Assembly: GCF_963676685.1 (NCBI RefSeq)
Contig: NC_092346.1
Location: forward strand, 90,740,255 to 90,804,254
Length of the DNA: 64,000 bases
Source: Mytilus edulis
Lineage: Eukaryota > Mollusca > Bivalvia > Mytilida > Mytilidae
Reading direction: 5' to 3'
Under the pieces are notes generated by a model. The model worked only from the letters and a program-made list of their open reading frames with translations, was not told where the DNA came from and did not search any database. Positions 1 through 13,700 of the stretch are shown piece by piece (position 1 is the first letter of the stretch; the number at the start of each line of letters is the position of its first letter). The translations under genes were made by a program, and so were the position numbers.

Positions 1-2
1 TA

Positions 3-332
3 TTCTGGACATGTCCAAAAGTTTTTGATGTTTGGGAAGAACTTAATAAATGGATATTTGCAAAAGTCCAAATTGAACTACCACTTAATTTAGATATTGT
101 CTTATTTGGGATATTAGGAAAAACAGAAAAAAACTACATAAGAAATCTCATAATACTATTAACCAAATATAATATATACAAAACAAAAATGCAATGTGGA
201 CAAGTAAATAGTGTAGTCTTAAAAAAATACCTTAAAAAAAAATTGTTCATTGAAAAAATAATATTTTATAAAAATAAACCATTGCAAAGAGCGTACACCT
301 GCTGGAACCCCTGGCTCCAACTAATACAATGA
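3..332 (+). mobile_element. 3' end of a LINE-type retrotransposon ORF (C-terminal reverse transcriptase region)
   Basis: Frame 3 is open for 109 codons from the window edge to TGA at 330-332, with no methionine start. It opens FWTCPKVFDVWEEL, contains LFGILGK and closes in basic, hydrophobic sequence. This FW-x-CP...FW-x-EL...LFG pattern is that of the distal part of LINE polyproteins, downstream of the reverse transcriptase. The element lies in an intron of the host gene and enters from the left. Assignment to a specific clade is not possible from this piece. Confidence 0.6.
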
Positions 333-593
333 TTTTATAAGCTAACTCTCACATAATAAAAATATCTACCCAATCCATGCTACCTTAGATTTAGATTTTC
401 TATTCTTTTTTAAAATTATTAATAATGTTAATATACGCTTATAGAAGGATTCAAAATATCAACTTTATGTACTTGTCTCGATTTTGCTGATGTACTATGA
501 ACTTATTTACTATAATTATATTACATATATGAAGTTCTTTGCCAATAAACACATTATAAAAAAAAAGATTTTCTGGTTTTTTTTTATATTTAG

Positions 594-1704
594 ACCCTCA
601 ATGAAGAAAGGTTTTGTGGACTCCAGTGTCGAGGTGCAGGGCATGCATGTGACACAAGATAGAAATAACTCGCATGTATATCATACTGTTACTTCTATAC
701 TGCCAAAGAAAACAGGGAACCATAAAGTTTGTGTACAAAATGTGAATGCTGCTGGGTAAGTTGAGGGTATGACCATTTAATTTTCTGCGAGGGAGGCATA
801 GAGAAGTTTATGAGGACCCAATATTCAATTCATAAGCTTAATTCATGATTTTTTTTTCCTTTTTACACAATAATATATTTGTGGTCAAAATATGCGTTTT
901 ATTTCAGTGTCAAAATGTCCCCCTATGAAATTTCTGCTTTCAATTTTTAAGTTTTTTAATATTATCATCAAATTTGAGGATCTCCATTGAGTGTTCGCAG
1001 ATAATTGAAAGATAAGTATGAAAACACAACCATAACATCTTATTTATGTATCCTATGCTATTTAATGTGCCGATTGCGTTTTACTATTTCATGTTACATG
1101 TATTTTCAATGAAATGTACAGGCTAACTAGACAAATAAATCTATCAGACTTGATTTTTGAAAAAACTAATTATAGTTATAAGACTACTGGAAATCTGGTT
1201 GTATGTTCTGTACAAAACTCGACCTGTCTGAAACATACGTTTTGAAGCTACATGAAAACATTCTTAATATCGGTTTTACAGTAAACTGTAGTTTGACTAA
1301 AACAATTATCATATACAACTCTTATTTTTCAGTCAAACAGCTGATGAGTTGTGTTATTCAATAGAAGTAACAGCTGGTAAGATCAATGCTTAAAATTAAT
1401 TAAAGGTTGTGTTGATATAAGAAAAAAAAATATTTAAGGTTAAATTATTATTTTAGATAAAGATATTAGTAAATATATGAAACTATGTAAATATCATGTC
1501 CGTATATCATGAATATAATTAATATGGCTAATAAAAAAATTATCTGGAAGAACTTTCTTACTGTACAAGTTTTAATAGGAATCTGTAACATAATACAGTT
1601 ACAAGGGTTATGCCCTTGTTCATTTCTGGTTATTTTCTACAAATTAAAGCATTCATAACAAATAATATGTTTTACTTTTAGAATTACCTAAACCTGTTTC
1701 TAAT
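594..1704 (+). CDS. Module 1 (beta type), exons B, C and linker; exon A lies upstream of the window
   Basis: Exon B 594-755 (phase 2 in, 2 out), exon C 1333-1376 (out phase 1), linker 1682-1704 (out phase 0). Exon B ends with the single beta-type cysteine in KVCVQN; exon C carries DELCYSIEV, the typical beta C-exon signature. There is no cysteine in the middle of exon B and no EGF exon before the linker, both marks of a beta module. I found no A exon between 333 and 593, so the intron extends left out of the window. The introns 756-1332, 1377-1681 and 1705-2556 are AT-rich with no repeat I can name. Confidence 0.82.
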
Positions 1705-4700
1705 GTAAGTTTTATACTAAGTGGATTTATAATTTATTATAAAACCTGCAAATAGTTTTAATCTTGTACACAAGTTGGAATACTTTAAGCTGAGAATCCT
1801 TTTTTGATTTTGTGATTGTCTTTAACAATTATTGTACGAGATGGCATCCAGAGTGATATTTGTTTGACAATTTGAATAATCTCTGAAACTGCAAAGCAAA
1901 GTGATCTGAAACTTTAGTAGAGTTAGAATGGAAAACCATTTGCGTTTTATATTAACCAGATGACAAACATGGCATCAATCAGCAAACATGACATAACGCA
2001 GGATTTAAAGTTTCCATTAAAATCCAATGAAAAATCACATGTTCGTCATCCCGTAACTTGACAGGAATAATGTTTGAAATAATATTTTGTTAGTTTGGAT
2101 AAGATGAAAATCTTAGTGTCCAAAAAGTTTTCTGAAATCTTTAAAAACATTATTGGATTTGTTTTCAAAAGAAATCAACTGGCAATCATCATGTATTGGT
2201 CAAGGGGACTGATGGCATATGATTCGCATTAAAACCATATCGAAAAATCATTATCTTCACTGAGACTGCTTGGTTAAATTACATCTTCTAGGTTTTTAAT
2301 TTTTTAGTCACTTTTAATTTATTTTTTCTTTAAACTTCATTGAACATTATTATTGTATTGCTGCGTTGAATGTCTTCAATGAAACTTTTAAGGTCGCTTA
2401 AGAAATGGTTAAAGTCAATTGTAATGTTGAATAACAATTTTTAGTGGTATTTTGAAGGTTGACTTTGAATAAAAACAACTCATTATATATGTTCCTTCAA
2501 TGATGAAATGCTACCATTATTTATTCTAGTCATGTCAAATTGTTTTGTCTTTACAGAGTAAGCCACAGTTTCTCTCCCCTACTCTACCAGATGGCAGTAG
2601 TATTGAATGTTCAGTAGGTGAAGCGTGTCATATAAACTTATGGATGAAGAGTCAAGTGTATAACCTAAACTGGTAATACTTTTTTAAAAATTGAATCTTT
2701 TACATGTTGTTTTGCATTGAATTATTTTTTATTACCGAGTTCATAATTTGGCATAACGTCATGTGACATACGATTAGTTTTTTATGCACACCTGTAAATG
2801 GAATTTGATGAGACTGCCAACAAGGTGAGAGGTTTAGTGCTATAAAACCAGGTTAAATCCACAATTTTCTACAATTGAAAATGCCTTTACCAAGTCAGGA
2901 ATATGACATTTCTTGTCCATTTTTTATTTGTTTTGTCATTTGATTTTGCCATTTTGCTATTTGTGATTAGAATCTTTCCGAATTGGTTTTCCTCTGAGTT
3001 CAGTATTTTTGTGATTTTACGTTTTGAATTTTAATTTGAAATACTTTTTTTATACTTACAACTTCATAGATGTAGCGTTTCTATAGCCTATGTAAGATCA
3101 TGACAGATAAAACGTTTTATTGGAATTTGCCTAATTTGACTTCAATGTTAGTGCAAAACATTGGATTAAAAACATTTTATTTTCAGTCCATTAGTGGAGT
3201 CTGATATGAAAGCACCAGATGGGATCTTTGTTTTCCAGTCAGATAAAGAACCAAGTCCATGTTCTACTGATGTATCCATACACACAGATATAGAAAGGAC
3301 AATAAGTGTTTGTTTTACATTGAAAACTCCTCCTGAAAAAAATGTACAAGGCCATGGGTAAGATATGTATTTAGTAGAATTGCATGCTCATATTTCTATA
3401 TGTTAAAGTCTCATGATACAATTATATTTCCATATAAATGGTTAACAACGCATGAATTGCATAAACGGAGGCTGTGTTTGCACATAAGTTACAAATGCCA
3501 CGAACTAATCAAAAGCTAGTGCAAAACCCTTTATAATGATTATTTGCCTATCCCTAGGCTAAAATTATCTTCAGCATCTTAAATTGTACCTTAATGATTT
3601 AGTTACTGTACTATATCTGTCACGCCCTTAAACTTGTGGTGTTTTTTTCTCAGAAAAACTAAATTATAAAACACACTTTTATACTTTTTGTAAACTATAG
3701 ACTGTAATGTCTGAAATTCTGTACTGTTTTAAAACTATAACTGAGGCCCAATTAAACACTGATCTATTTGTTAAGATTGTCAAATTTGAATCTATATAAA
3801 TGAGATAAATAATGATTTATTTTATATTAAATACTTTTTTTGTAGAGGAGAAGGGGAGGAAAGGTGTTACAGCATTACGATAACGAAAGACCCATTACAT
3901 GGTACATATTTTAGACGGTATTGTCTTCACCCATTCTTGTAATATTTACGTGAAGATAAAATATTACATTTTTGGCATTTAACCTGAACATAAAATGTGT
4001 TTCATCCTCTTTCAAATTAACAATAAATACATTGAATTACAAAAATACTTTAAAATAAAGACATAAGATTTTTTTATACTTGTATAATTCAAACAGGTTT
4101 TAAAGTGACTATACTTTAAAAGTGTTATACATCTTATTTTTGTTCTTATTGAATGTAGATAATGAGGACGTATGCCTTCTTTGTTTAACTGCATGATTCT
4201 GTATGACGAAGAACAGTAATGCTTTGAAACATTATTCAGTCAAACATGGTGAACTTTGGAGTCTTTTTCATCAACTTCATAAGGAATGTGATATCCATTG
4301 AGTGGATCTTGAAAACAATGTTGTCATTTTAACATCGGTCTTCCCTGTATCAAATAATAGCACAAGTGAAAAAATTTCAAAAATGATCATCATCTTTATG
4401 TTTCACCCTGATATTACCCGTCACAATGCATAATACGAAAGAAGCCCTAATTTTGGCGGCGTTAATTTATGATTCTTGAGTTTTGCCCTTTTATAACATG
4501 AATGCAGAAGTATTATCTGTGTCATCTGAATACATATTCCCCTATTATCAAATTATTTGGAAACTATTTGCAAAAGGGGTAAACATTAAGGATTTATTTT
4601 GGTCAAGTTAAGGTTCAGTTGATTCCAGTAAATGGTCAAATTTTATAGAACCAGGACAGATAGAAATTACGAATTTAGATTAAATGTACAAATCAGAGTT

Positions 4701-7700
4701 GTGTACGAGTGATACATAAAATAATGATGGGGTTTATCGTTTCTCCTTTAATTGTTATGATATATGAACGTTTGCCCTTTAATATGTTGAAGTTTTGATA
4801 TTTGTTGTTTTCAGTATGTCGAACATGAATTATTTTATCCATGTTCAAGTATTTTTTTATAAAAAAATATGTGTTATCGATTCGTTTGATGAGTTTGAGC
4901 TTTTGATTTTGCCATTAGATTAGGGACTTTCCGTTTTGAATATTCCTCGGAGTTCAGAATTTTTGTGATTTTCCTTTTTATGGGCGAAATAACAATTTAT
5001 ATATTTTCGTTTTTTTTCTAGCTAGAGGACCCTGCAGCAGACTAATTTGCATGAACCAAGGTTTTTGTAATGGCAAAGGAAACATAGGATTCTGTCAGTG
5101 TCCATCTGGATATTCTGGAACTACTTGTCAAGTTGGTGAGTACAAAAGGTCATACATTAGAATTTGAGAAAAATGAAATAAATTAATCCATCTGTTATAA
5201 TGGGGAATGATACTGTCAATTAAGAAATTATAGCATACATTTGTTATTGCTAATTTTTAAAATCAGGATTCATTATTGTGATTTCCGGGTTATCTTCATA
5301 CAGATAAAGTATTCCATCTCAGATTGTGAATTCTTATTATTGTGATACTTAAGAAGTACAGATAGATTATCACACATCAGAATACGAATTCTTATTATTA
5401 CGACTATCAAGCGGTCGCATTATTAACATTAACTAAAACCTCTATAAATTTACAGTAGTCTGATGTTTCCTCTATGAACTAATGTCCTAAATTTATTCAT
5501 GACAGATTTCAGAAACAAAAAGCAGCAATCGTGTTCTTTTCACAACTAACTTAATATAATGTTGGTGTCTTGACTTAAATATGACTATCAGGCTTGTAGG
5601 TTTACCCTTGTACATAAATATGTATCACACACCTGATTGGATTTCAGTTTCAATTTGTTTTAAAAGTCTGAAAAAGGTATTGTCAATTACATCCAGTAAT
5701 ACAATCCTCTTCAGTAAACAAAACATTATTGATCATCATAACGTTCATTCTTTACCTGCTTGTTTTTTTCTGTTTCAGTCAAGATCCAACTGCATTTTTT
5801 TCTTACAAAATCTTTTCGTGTCTTCATTACAAACACATCTAATAGAAAGTCAAATTCACTACAAAACTACTTTCATTAATGCCAAAATGATGACATCTTT
5901 ATATATGAATTTGTTTTTATAGTTATTTGGAGGTTAGCTCATATTGTTTTAAGTGAAAATTATAAGATATATCTAAATATCTAATATTTTTAGCTCATGG
6001 CAATTCCCTCACAGCTCCACACTCACAGGTAGGTACATTGTTTTATGTTATTTTCTTTGGCTGAGTCTTATGAATGTATCAAGTTAATGAGCATTTCAAT
6101 ATAGCTGATAAAGTAATGCAATTTATCTTTATACTGGAATTGAAGTTATCAGCATTGCATTTCACAGTACTTGACTTACTCTTTTACTAGTTTCCAACAC
6201 AAAACGGTCCTACATTTTAAGTTAAATTTACTAAGGGTAAATTGTACATACAATTATACAGTAATCAGATACTGATAAAAACTAAGTGTAAATTAATTGA
6301 GGCAACTGAAAGAGTATCTTCGTATGTGTTAAATGATAGTTTACATATGCAATAATACCACATCCAATTATTATATAAATCAAAAATAAAATATAGAAAT
6401 CTGATCATGTGTATGTTAAAGATAATAAAATGTGTTACTCATATAAACATTTGTAATTTCAGCCAGGTTCCGAGACAGGAGACCATGTATTACCACAGAA
6501 AGTCGTATGTGTTTTGCATGAGGAATGTTCTATTCCATTTACAGTCACGTCAAGTGCTAAGTAAGTGATAGTAATACACACATGCATTTATGGTATATAG
6601 AGTATCCAAAGTATTCAAAGGAAGTTAACACATGTTTCATTTATTGTAATGATTTGGTATTATGTTGATGAATTCTTTGAATATATGTTTTAATTTCCCT
6701 ATTTCTTTGGATTTCAGCATTTGGATTTTTAAATGTCCAAGAAGTTTTTTTTATGATACTAAGAGCGAAAAATAACATATTTTTACAACATCTTATGCCC
6801 TAGTTTCCCGTCACGAAGATTTTTTTTGTCATTATATTGCACAAAGTGACCTGTTTTGAATAACAATTCTGATCAAGGCATTAATTGAAAGAAAAACAGT
6901 TTTAAAAGTGATAAAATGTGGCATTATATGAATTAAAACTATAAACATTAATTTTACAGTCCACCTTCAGTGCGACCTGGACATACTGAAGCAGGATTGT
7001 CATCCAAGGGAACAACAATAATACCTGATCCTAAAAATACTGGTACCTTCCTTTCTCAATTGAATGTGGTCGGTAATACACCTGGCGTACACAAAACCTG
7101 TGTTCAAACAGGCGATAATAGAGAGTAGGTATTCTGATACAGATACAAGCAGAATGTGGGGGATTCTAGGTGTTACTATTCTTATAAAATTTTTGAAAAG
7201 TCTATCCTTAAGTTCAAGTGGAAGTTGTTTTACTGCTGAATGTTGATCAATATTATGCTTCAAAAATATGGGGAAATAAAAATAAATTTGAAGTGTACAA
7301 CATCATGGGAAAAGCATTGGTATCCTAAAACATCTGTTTAAATTTCCAAAAAGCTTATAAGCAGGTCAATATTATATCAGTTTAAAATGAAAATCTTGGA
7401 CACATAAGGTTTGTTAATAAAAAAAATGTAAGATAGTTTACGAATGACTTGTGGATCATTAATTTTACCATTTACATGTACATGTAAGATGGTTCAGAAA
7501 AGACGTGCTGATAATTTTATGTCACTATATTCACATGAGACTGTTAGGTTGGTGTGGTCATGTAAGAGTGATGGCTGATGAGAGATTGCAAGCCTTATGT
7601 AGAATTTTATAATAGTTGGCAGCATTATATGTCACATGAGTTATCCTTATTTATACAGCTCTTTTTTTATATGTATTTCAGGACAACTAGCGATGAATTT

Positions 7701-10700
7701 TGTTTTGAGGTCGAAGTAAAATCTCCAGGTAAATATGGATTCTCTGTAACCAATTGTTTTTGCCTTGCAAGAATAACATTAAAAAGAGCCGGTTAAGTTA
7801 TTTTTTTCTTCATTCCCATGTGGCTGAGACCTTATCTTTTTACTTTCAAAAATACAATTGAGAAGAGAAACAGGTACTGTGTCAAAGAGGCAACAACTCG
7901 ACCATCTGTTATTGTTGAATGCCTTTATAGATTAGATGAGTAATACTGTTATTGTCTTTTGTAGTTTGAAAAGACTACATAAATTCTACATCAAAACATT
8001 TCAATATTGACTATTCTTATTAATAAGAATCTGTTTTGTTGATAGAAAAGTTCTTGTCTTTTGTAGATTCTTACAATCATGAGGTGAAGACGAGTCAGGT
8101 ATGTATGCTTGTGGATTAAATTATCAATATTGACTAAAATCTTACCTATTGTCAGCTAACTGGAATAAGCAAAAAATGTCTGTTTTGACAAATTTAAGGG
8201 CCTTCTTTTTAGTCATTCCCAGCTGCCACACCTGCATGTCTTTGACACAGTTATGTATTTATGCCACTGGTTTAAAAAATGCTTTGGCTATCTATACTGC
8301 ATTTGATTTATAAAATGTGTATGTTGATTCATGAAGCATTGGGGCCTTGACACAAAAGACTAACAAGCAACTATATGAAAATGTAAAAATGACATTGTAA
8401 AACCAGACCCTTAAGCATGTAATTTGTTTTTTAAAGCAGTTTTCATGTTTATTGTAAGATGACATTTAATATAAATAAGTGTGACTTTAGATGAACTTTA
8501 AAATACCTATTTTTTGCAGCCTTACTTTGTAACACCAACAATACTACATGATTCTGTAACACAATGTGTACCAGGGAAATCTTGTCATGTCCTCCTGTTT
8601 ATGTCTGGTGGTGTTTACCCTGAATGGTAAGTGTTTTATACGAGTAAAATCTTGTCATGTCCTTTTGTTTATATCTGATGGTGTTTACCCTGAATAGTAA
8701 GTCGTTTATATCAAAGAAATCTTGTCATGTGCTCTTGTTTATGTCTGGTGCTGTTTACCTTGTATGGTAAGTCCTTTATATCAAAGAAATCTTGTCGTGT
8801 GCTCTTGTTTATGTCTGGTGCTGTTTACCTTACATTGTAAGTCTTTTCTATCAAGATAATCTTGTCATGTGCTCCTGTGTATGCCTGAAGTGTTTTGCCC
8901 GAATGTTTAGTGTTTTATACCGCAAAAATCTTCTCATGTCCTCCTTTAAACGTCTAGTGGTGTTTACCCTGAATTGTAATCCTTTATATCAAATTAAAGA
9001 AATCTTGTCATGTCCTTCTGTTTATTTCTGATAGTGTTTACCCTGAATGGTTAGTGTTTTATACCAGGAACATTTTTTCATTTCCTCCTGTGTATGTTTG
9101 GTGGTGTTCAGGTAAGTGCTTTTTACCAGAGACATATTGTCATGTCCTCTTGGTAATGTTTGGTGGTGTTTACCTTGAATGGTAATTGTTTATAACCAGG
9201 GAATTTTTGTCCAGATGATTTTTTAATGATATGTTTGTTTTGTGTTCTGTAGAAGAATCTAGCCATTACCTTCTGTTAATGACTGGTTAATTCATGGTCT
9301 TGCTGTGTTATGTACAAAAGAAATATCTAACCATGGCGTCCTGTTAATGCCTGATAATTGTATGTATGGTCTGTTTGTTTTGTGTAATCGGGAAACCTTC
9401 TTTTAAATTTTGTTCAGTAGTGTTCATGTAGTGATAAGCACACTTTGTAAGTGATGTGTGTCAGACAAATTTTACTATGCCTTTATGATAGTGTCTATCG
9501 TGTTTTTGTTTGTTTTAACGATACTTCCAAGAGGTTGAAGGTTTTCATTATATCTTTCATTTAATCAATCCTCTTTTACATTTACGAGATTTTCCCAGTT
9601 TTCAATGTTTATCTTATAAGGCTATGCTAAAGTTTAATACTGTAATTGATCCTAAACTAGATAAATGCAATTGATGAAATTGAGAATGGAAATGGGGAAT
9701 GTGCCAAAGAGACAACAACCCGACCATAGAAAAAAACAAACAAAAAACAGCAGAAGGTCACCAACAGGTCTTCAATCTAGCGAGAAATTCCTGCACCCGG
9801 AGGCGTCCTTCAACTGGCCCCTATCAAATATATACTAGTTCAGTGATAATGAACGCCATACTAATTTCCAAATTGTACACAAGAAACTAAAATTAAAATA
9901 ATACAAGACTAACAAAGGCCAGAGGCTCCTGACTTGGGACAGGCGCAAAAATGCGGCGGGGTTAAACATGTTTGTGAGATCTCAACCCTCACCCTATACT
10001 TCTAGCCAATGTAGAAAAGTAAACGTATAACAATACGCACATTAAAATTCAGTTCAAGAGAAGTCCAAGTCTGATGTCAGAAGATGTAACCAATGAAAAT
10101 AAACAAAATGACAATAATACATAAATAACAACAGACTACTAGCAGTTAACTGACATGCCAGCTCCAGACTTCAATTAAACTGACTGAAAGATTATGATTT
10201 CATCATATGAACATCAGGCACAATCCTTCCCGTTAGGGGTTTAGTATCATACCATCATAACATATATGAGAAAAACATAACCCGTGTCATGCCAACAACT
10301 GTTTAGTTCCGATGCAAAGACCCTATAAGTGAATCAATATTAACGCCAAAATATGCAATCTTTAATGACCTGACAACAGTATCGTAACTATATCCCTTCT
10401 TAATAAGTCAATTCAAAGGTTTTGTTTGTTTTTGAGGTGAATACTGACACCTTTGTGCTTTATAAAGAATATTTCCATAAAAAATTGGATGTGAAATACC
10501 TGAACGTATAAGAAGTCTGCATGTTGAGCTATATTTACGAATGATGTCCTTATACCGATGATAAAATTTAGTAAATGTTTTGACTAGTTTGTGATATCGA
10601 AAACCCTGGTGTAATAATTTTTCAGTAATACATAAATTTCTCTCGTTAAAATCTAAAACATTGTTACATACACGAGCGAATTCGAATCGTACAAGTTGGG

Positions 10701-13700
10701 ATATATAAACACCGTAAGATGGTGACAAGGGAACGTCACCATCTAAAAATGGATAATTAACGATAGGAAATGAAAAATCATCTCTTTTATCATAAATTTT
10801 AGTATTCAGCTTTCTGTTAGTGATATAGATATCAAGATCGAGGAAAGGGCAGTGGTCATTGTTAGTATTAGCTTTATTTAAAGTAAGTTCAACAGGATAA
10901 ATTTCTTTAATATACATACTGAAGTCGTCATTATTGAGAGCCAAAATATCATCCAAATATCTAAAAGTATTATTAAATTTGTTTATCAGATGTTGTTTCG
11001 ATGGGTATTTGCTTATTTTTGTCATAAATTGTAACTCATAGCAATACAAAAACAGGTCTGCAATAAGTGGTGCACAGTTAGTCCCCATTGGAATTCCGAT
11101 AATCTGACGATATACGGAATCCCCAAAGCGAACAAAAATGTTATCTAGTAAAAATTCAAGGGCATATATAGTATCAAAGCATGTCCAATTGACATAGTTT
11201 TTTTGTTTATTGCTTCTAAAACATGACCTAAAACAGTTTGAACATATATATTCACATTCTGACTTTTTAAATGCCCATTTAATTAGGTGTGTGAATTTTT
11301 TCTAAATGAGAATGTGAGGCAATGTGGTATACAGGGTAGAAAAATCAAAACTTTGAACAGATTTAAAATCACCAATATAAGCATGCAATTTATCAAGTAC
11401 TTCCAACGAGTTCTTGACACTCCAAAAATAATTAATTCCACTATTTTCGAAGGCCTTATTTGAACAATTTATTATCAGATTTTTTATTGTACCAAGTGTG
11501 CTTGTAAGAAGAATAGACAATTTAGTAGTGGAACAATGGCTTGAAGACGAAATAAATCTATATTTGTAAGGTGTTTTGTGTAGCTTCGGAAGCCAGTACA
11601 TAGTTGGGACTTTCATTGTATGTGGCTCTGCTTGTAAAGCAGTAGCTCAAAGTTTATGTTTGTTACAGATGTCGTTTTCTGAAAATGGAGTCAGTTGGAT
11701 TGTTGGTGAATTGGTGATTTCTTTTTTCAGAACCTCAATGTAAAATTTACGTCAAACAATAATAATATTATTAGCAGCTTTATCTGCCGGGAAAAAAACC
11801 AAATTTCTTGGCTAGTTCTTTTAGTTTATGTTTGATACGAGAAATAGGTTTTTTGTGGTTATTGTTAATAGTAAAATAGTATGTATGTGTCAAACAATGT
11901 ACAACGAATGTAATGGTGTATTATGAGCTTGGTAGATATCCATTGATATATCTTAGATTGTATAATATTATAAGATATTGGTTTAAACTTTTATCAACGA
12001 ATAATTGTATTCTTGAAAATTGTTACAAAGAACAGATACGGAATCAATGCAATATAATAACAGAAACAGTTGGATTTATAAGGTGAAATATTTTTTGTTT
12101 AATTTGGGTCTGAATGACTTCTGGTATAACCAAGATAATTTAGTTGTAAATGACACTCTTAAGTATTTTGTCAAAACTAGAATATTTGATCAAGCTAATC
12201 AATACTTGAATCAATTATTGGATGGCTCGCCAAATTTTTTTTTGTCAAAATACTGAGTAAAAAATGTTTGTTTACAATTATCCCTTACTAAACATGTGAA
12301 TTTTAGAGTGTATTTAACGAGAATAAGATTGTCTTCACATAGCTTATTTGTTGTAACAGGACGATATCACGGTGTTAATAAATCAGAAAGAAAATGCACT
12401 CTCTGTACTTTAAATACAATAGAAGACGAGTTTCATTTCATTTTACAGTGTGATTGTTATAAGGAGACAGTATATTAAGCCATATTATTATAAGCGTCCA
12501 TCGTCATTTAAGCTTATACAGTTGTTGAGCACGGAAACTGTAAAAGACATATGTTACATTTGTAAATTTCTTTTCCTTGCATTTAAACGCAGAACATACA
12601 TGTTATAAGTTAACAATACTAAATATAGATCATTATTCTTCACGGATGTATTCATTTATCAGTTATGCATGTTTATAAAAGAATTGAATTGTATGTAAAA
12701 TGTATGGAATCAAATATGTATGATTTATTTCAGTCCCTCTGTAGAACAGACTCAAGGACCAACAGATGACCTCCATCTTTTTACATCTGCTGATAATTCT
12801 AAATTGATTGGCAACTGCACTGCAGACGTAACATTGACCCCATCTTCAGGATCAACCGGAAAATACAGATTTTGTTTCAAAACATTTATACCAAAGTAGG
12901 TATTACTGAAGATAAAATAAAATAGTTATCTGTTAATATTTACTGTTTATTCATGATTACATAAATGATACTCCCTATATGGAATAAAAATTGGTACTAG
13001 CCAATTACTAGAAACTTAATAATATCTGAACACATGTATTGGCTGATTAAAAAAAAATATCGCCATGAGTAAAACTCACCATCTCTTCCTCCTACCTGTC
13101 TTATCAATTATTGAGAAATTCACTATGATTTCACTTTAACATCTTACTACGAACATACTTTTATGCCAGGTCAAGGCAGACAGTTTTTACCATCTGATAC
13201 CCTTGACTGTTCTACCATCCATATGTTCGTCTGTCTCATTTTAGTTTCAACACTCTAACTTGAGATTCAAGCATTTATTGAATGTTATAACTAAAACAAA
13301 CGTCTTGTACTATAAATTGTAAATGAAATTATCAAATGCCACAAGTGTTATCATAGTAACATACTATTATTTAAGACAATGATTGTGGGTTTATTCTCAT
13401 AAGTGTTAAATAAAACATAGGACAATTTAGCAAATACTTGTATTGAAAAGGTGAATTTTGAAAACGTTTTCTGTTTAAATAACATATAGAAAAGGCAATG
13501 TTTCTGGGATTAGTACCGTTGCATGTTATTGTTCTAAAAACATATTTAATGATTCCCAAATCAGTGATGATCACCTGTTGAACCTATATTATCATGAAAT
13601 ATTGCGGGATATCTTTCATCACTTTTCCTTCTGAAATGGACATTTTATATTCATCACTTTTCAGTATACCAGGAGAAATTCGATGTTTTTATGTGAAATA

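Noticed and set aside
5581..5922. 113-codon open frame in the intron after the EGF exon of module 2
   Set aside because: No recognisable motif, low-complexity composition, inside a spliced intron of the host gene, and no acceptor/donor pair in frame with the chain.
8792..9031. 79-codon open frame rich in Cys and Val
   Set aside because: It lies wholly in the exon-seeded minisatellite; its repetition follows the DNA repeat unit, so it is not a separate gene.
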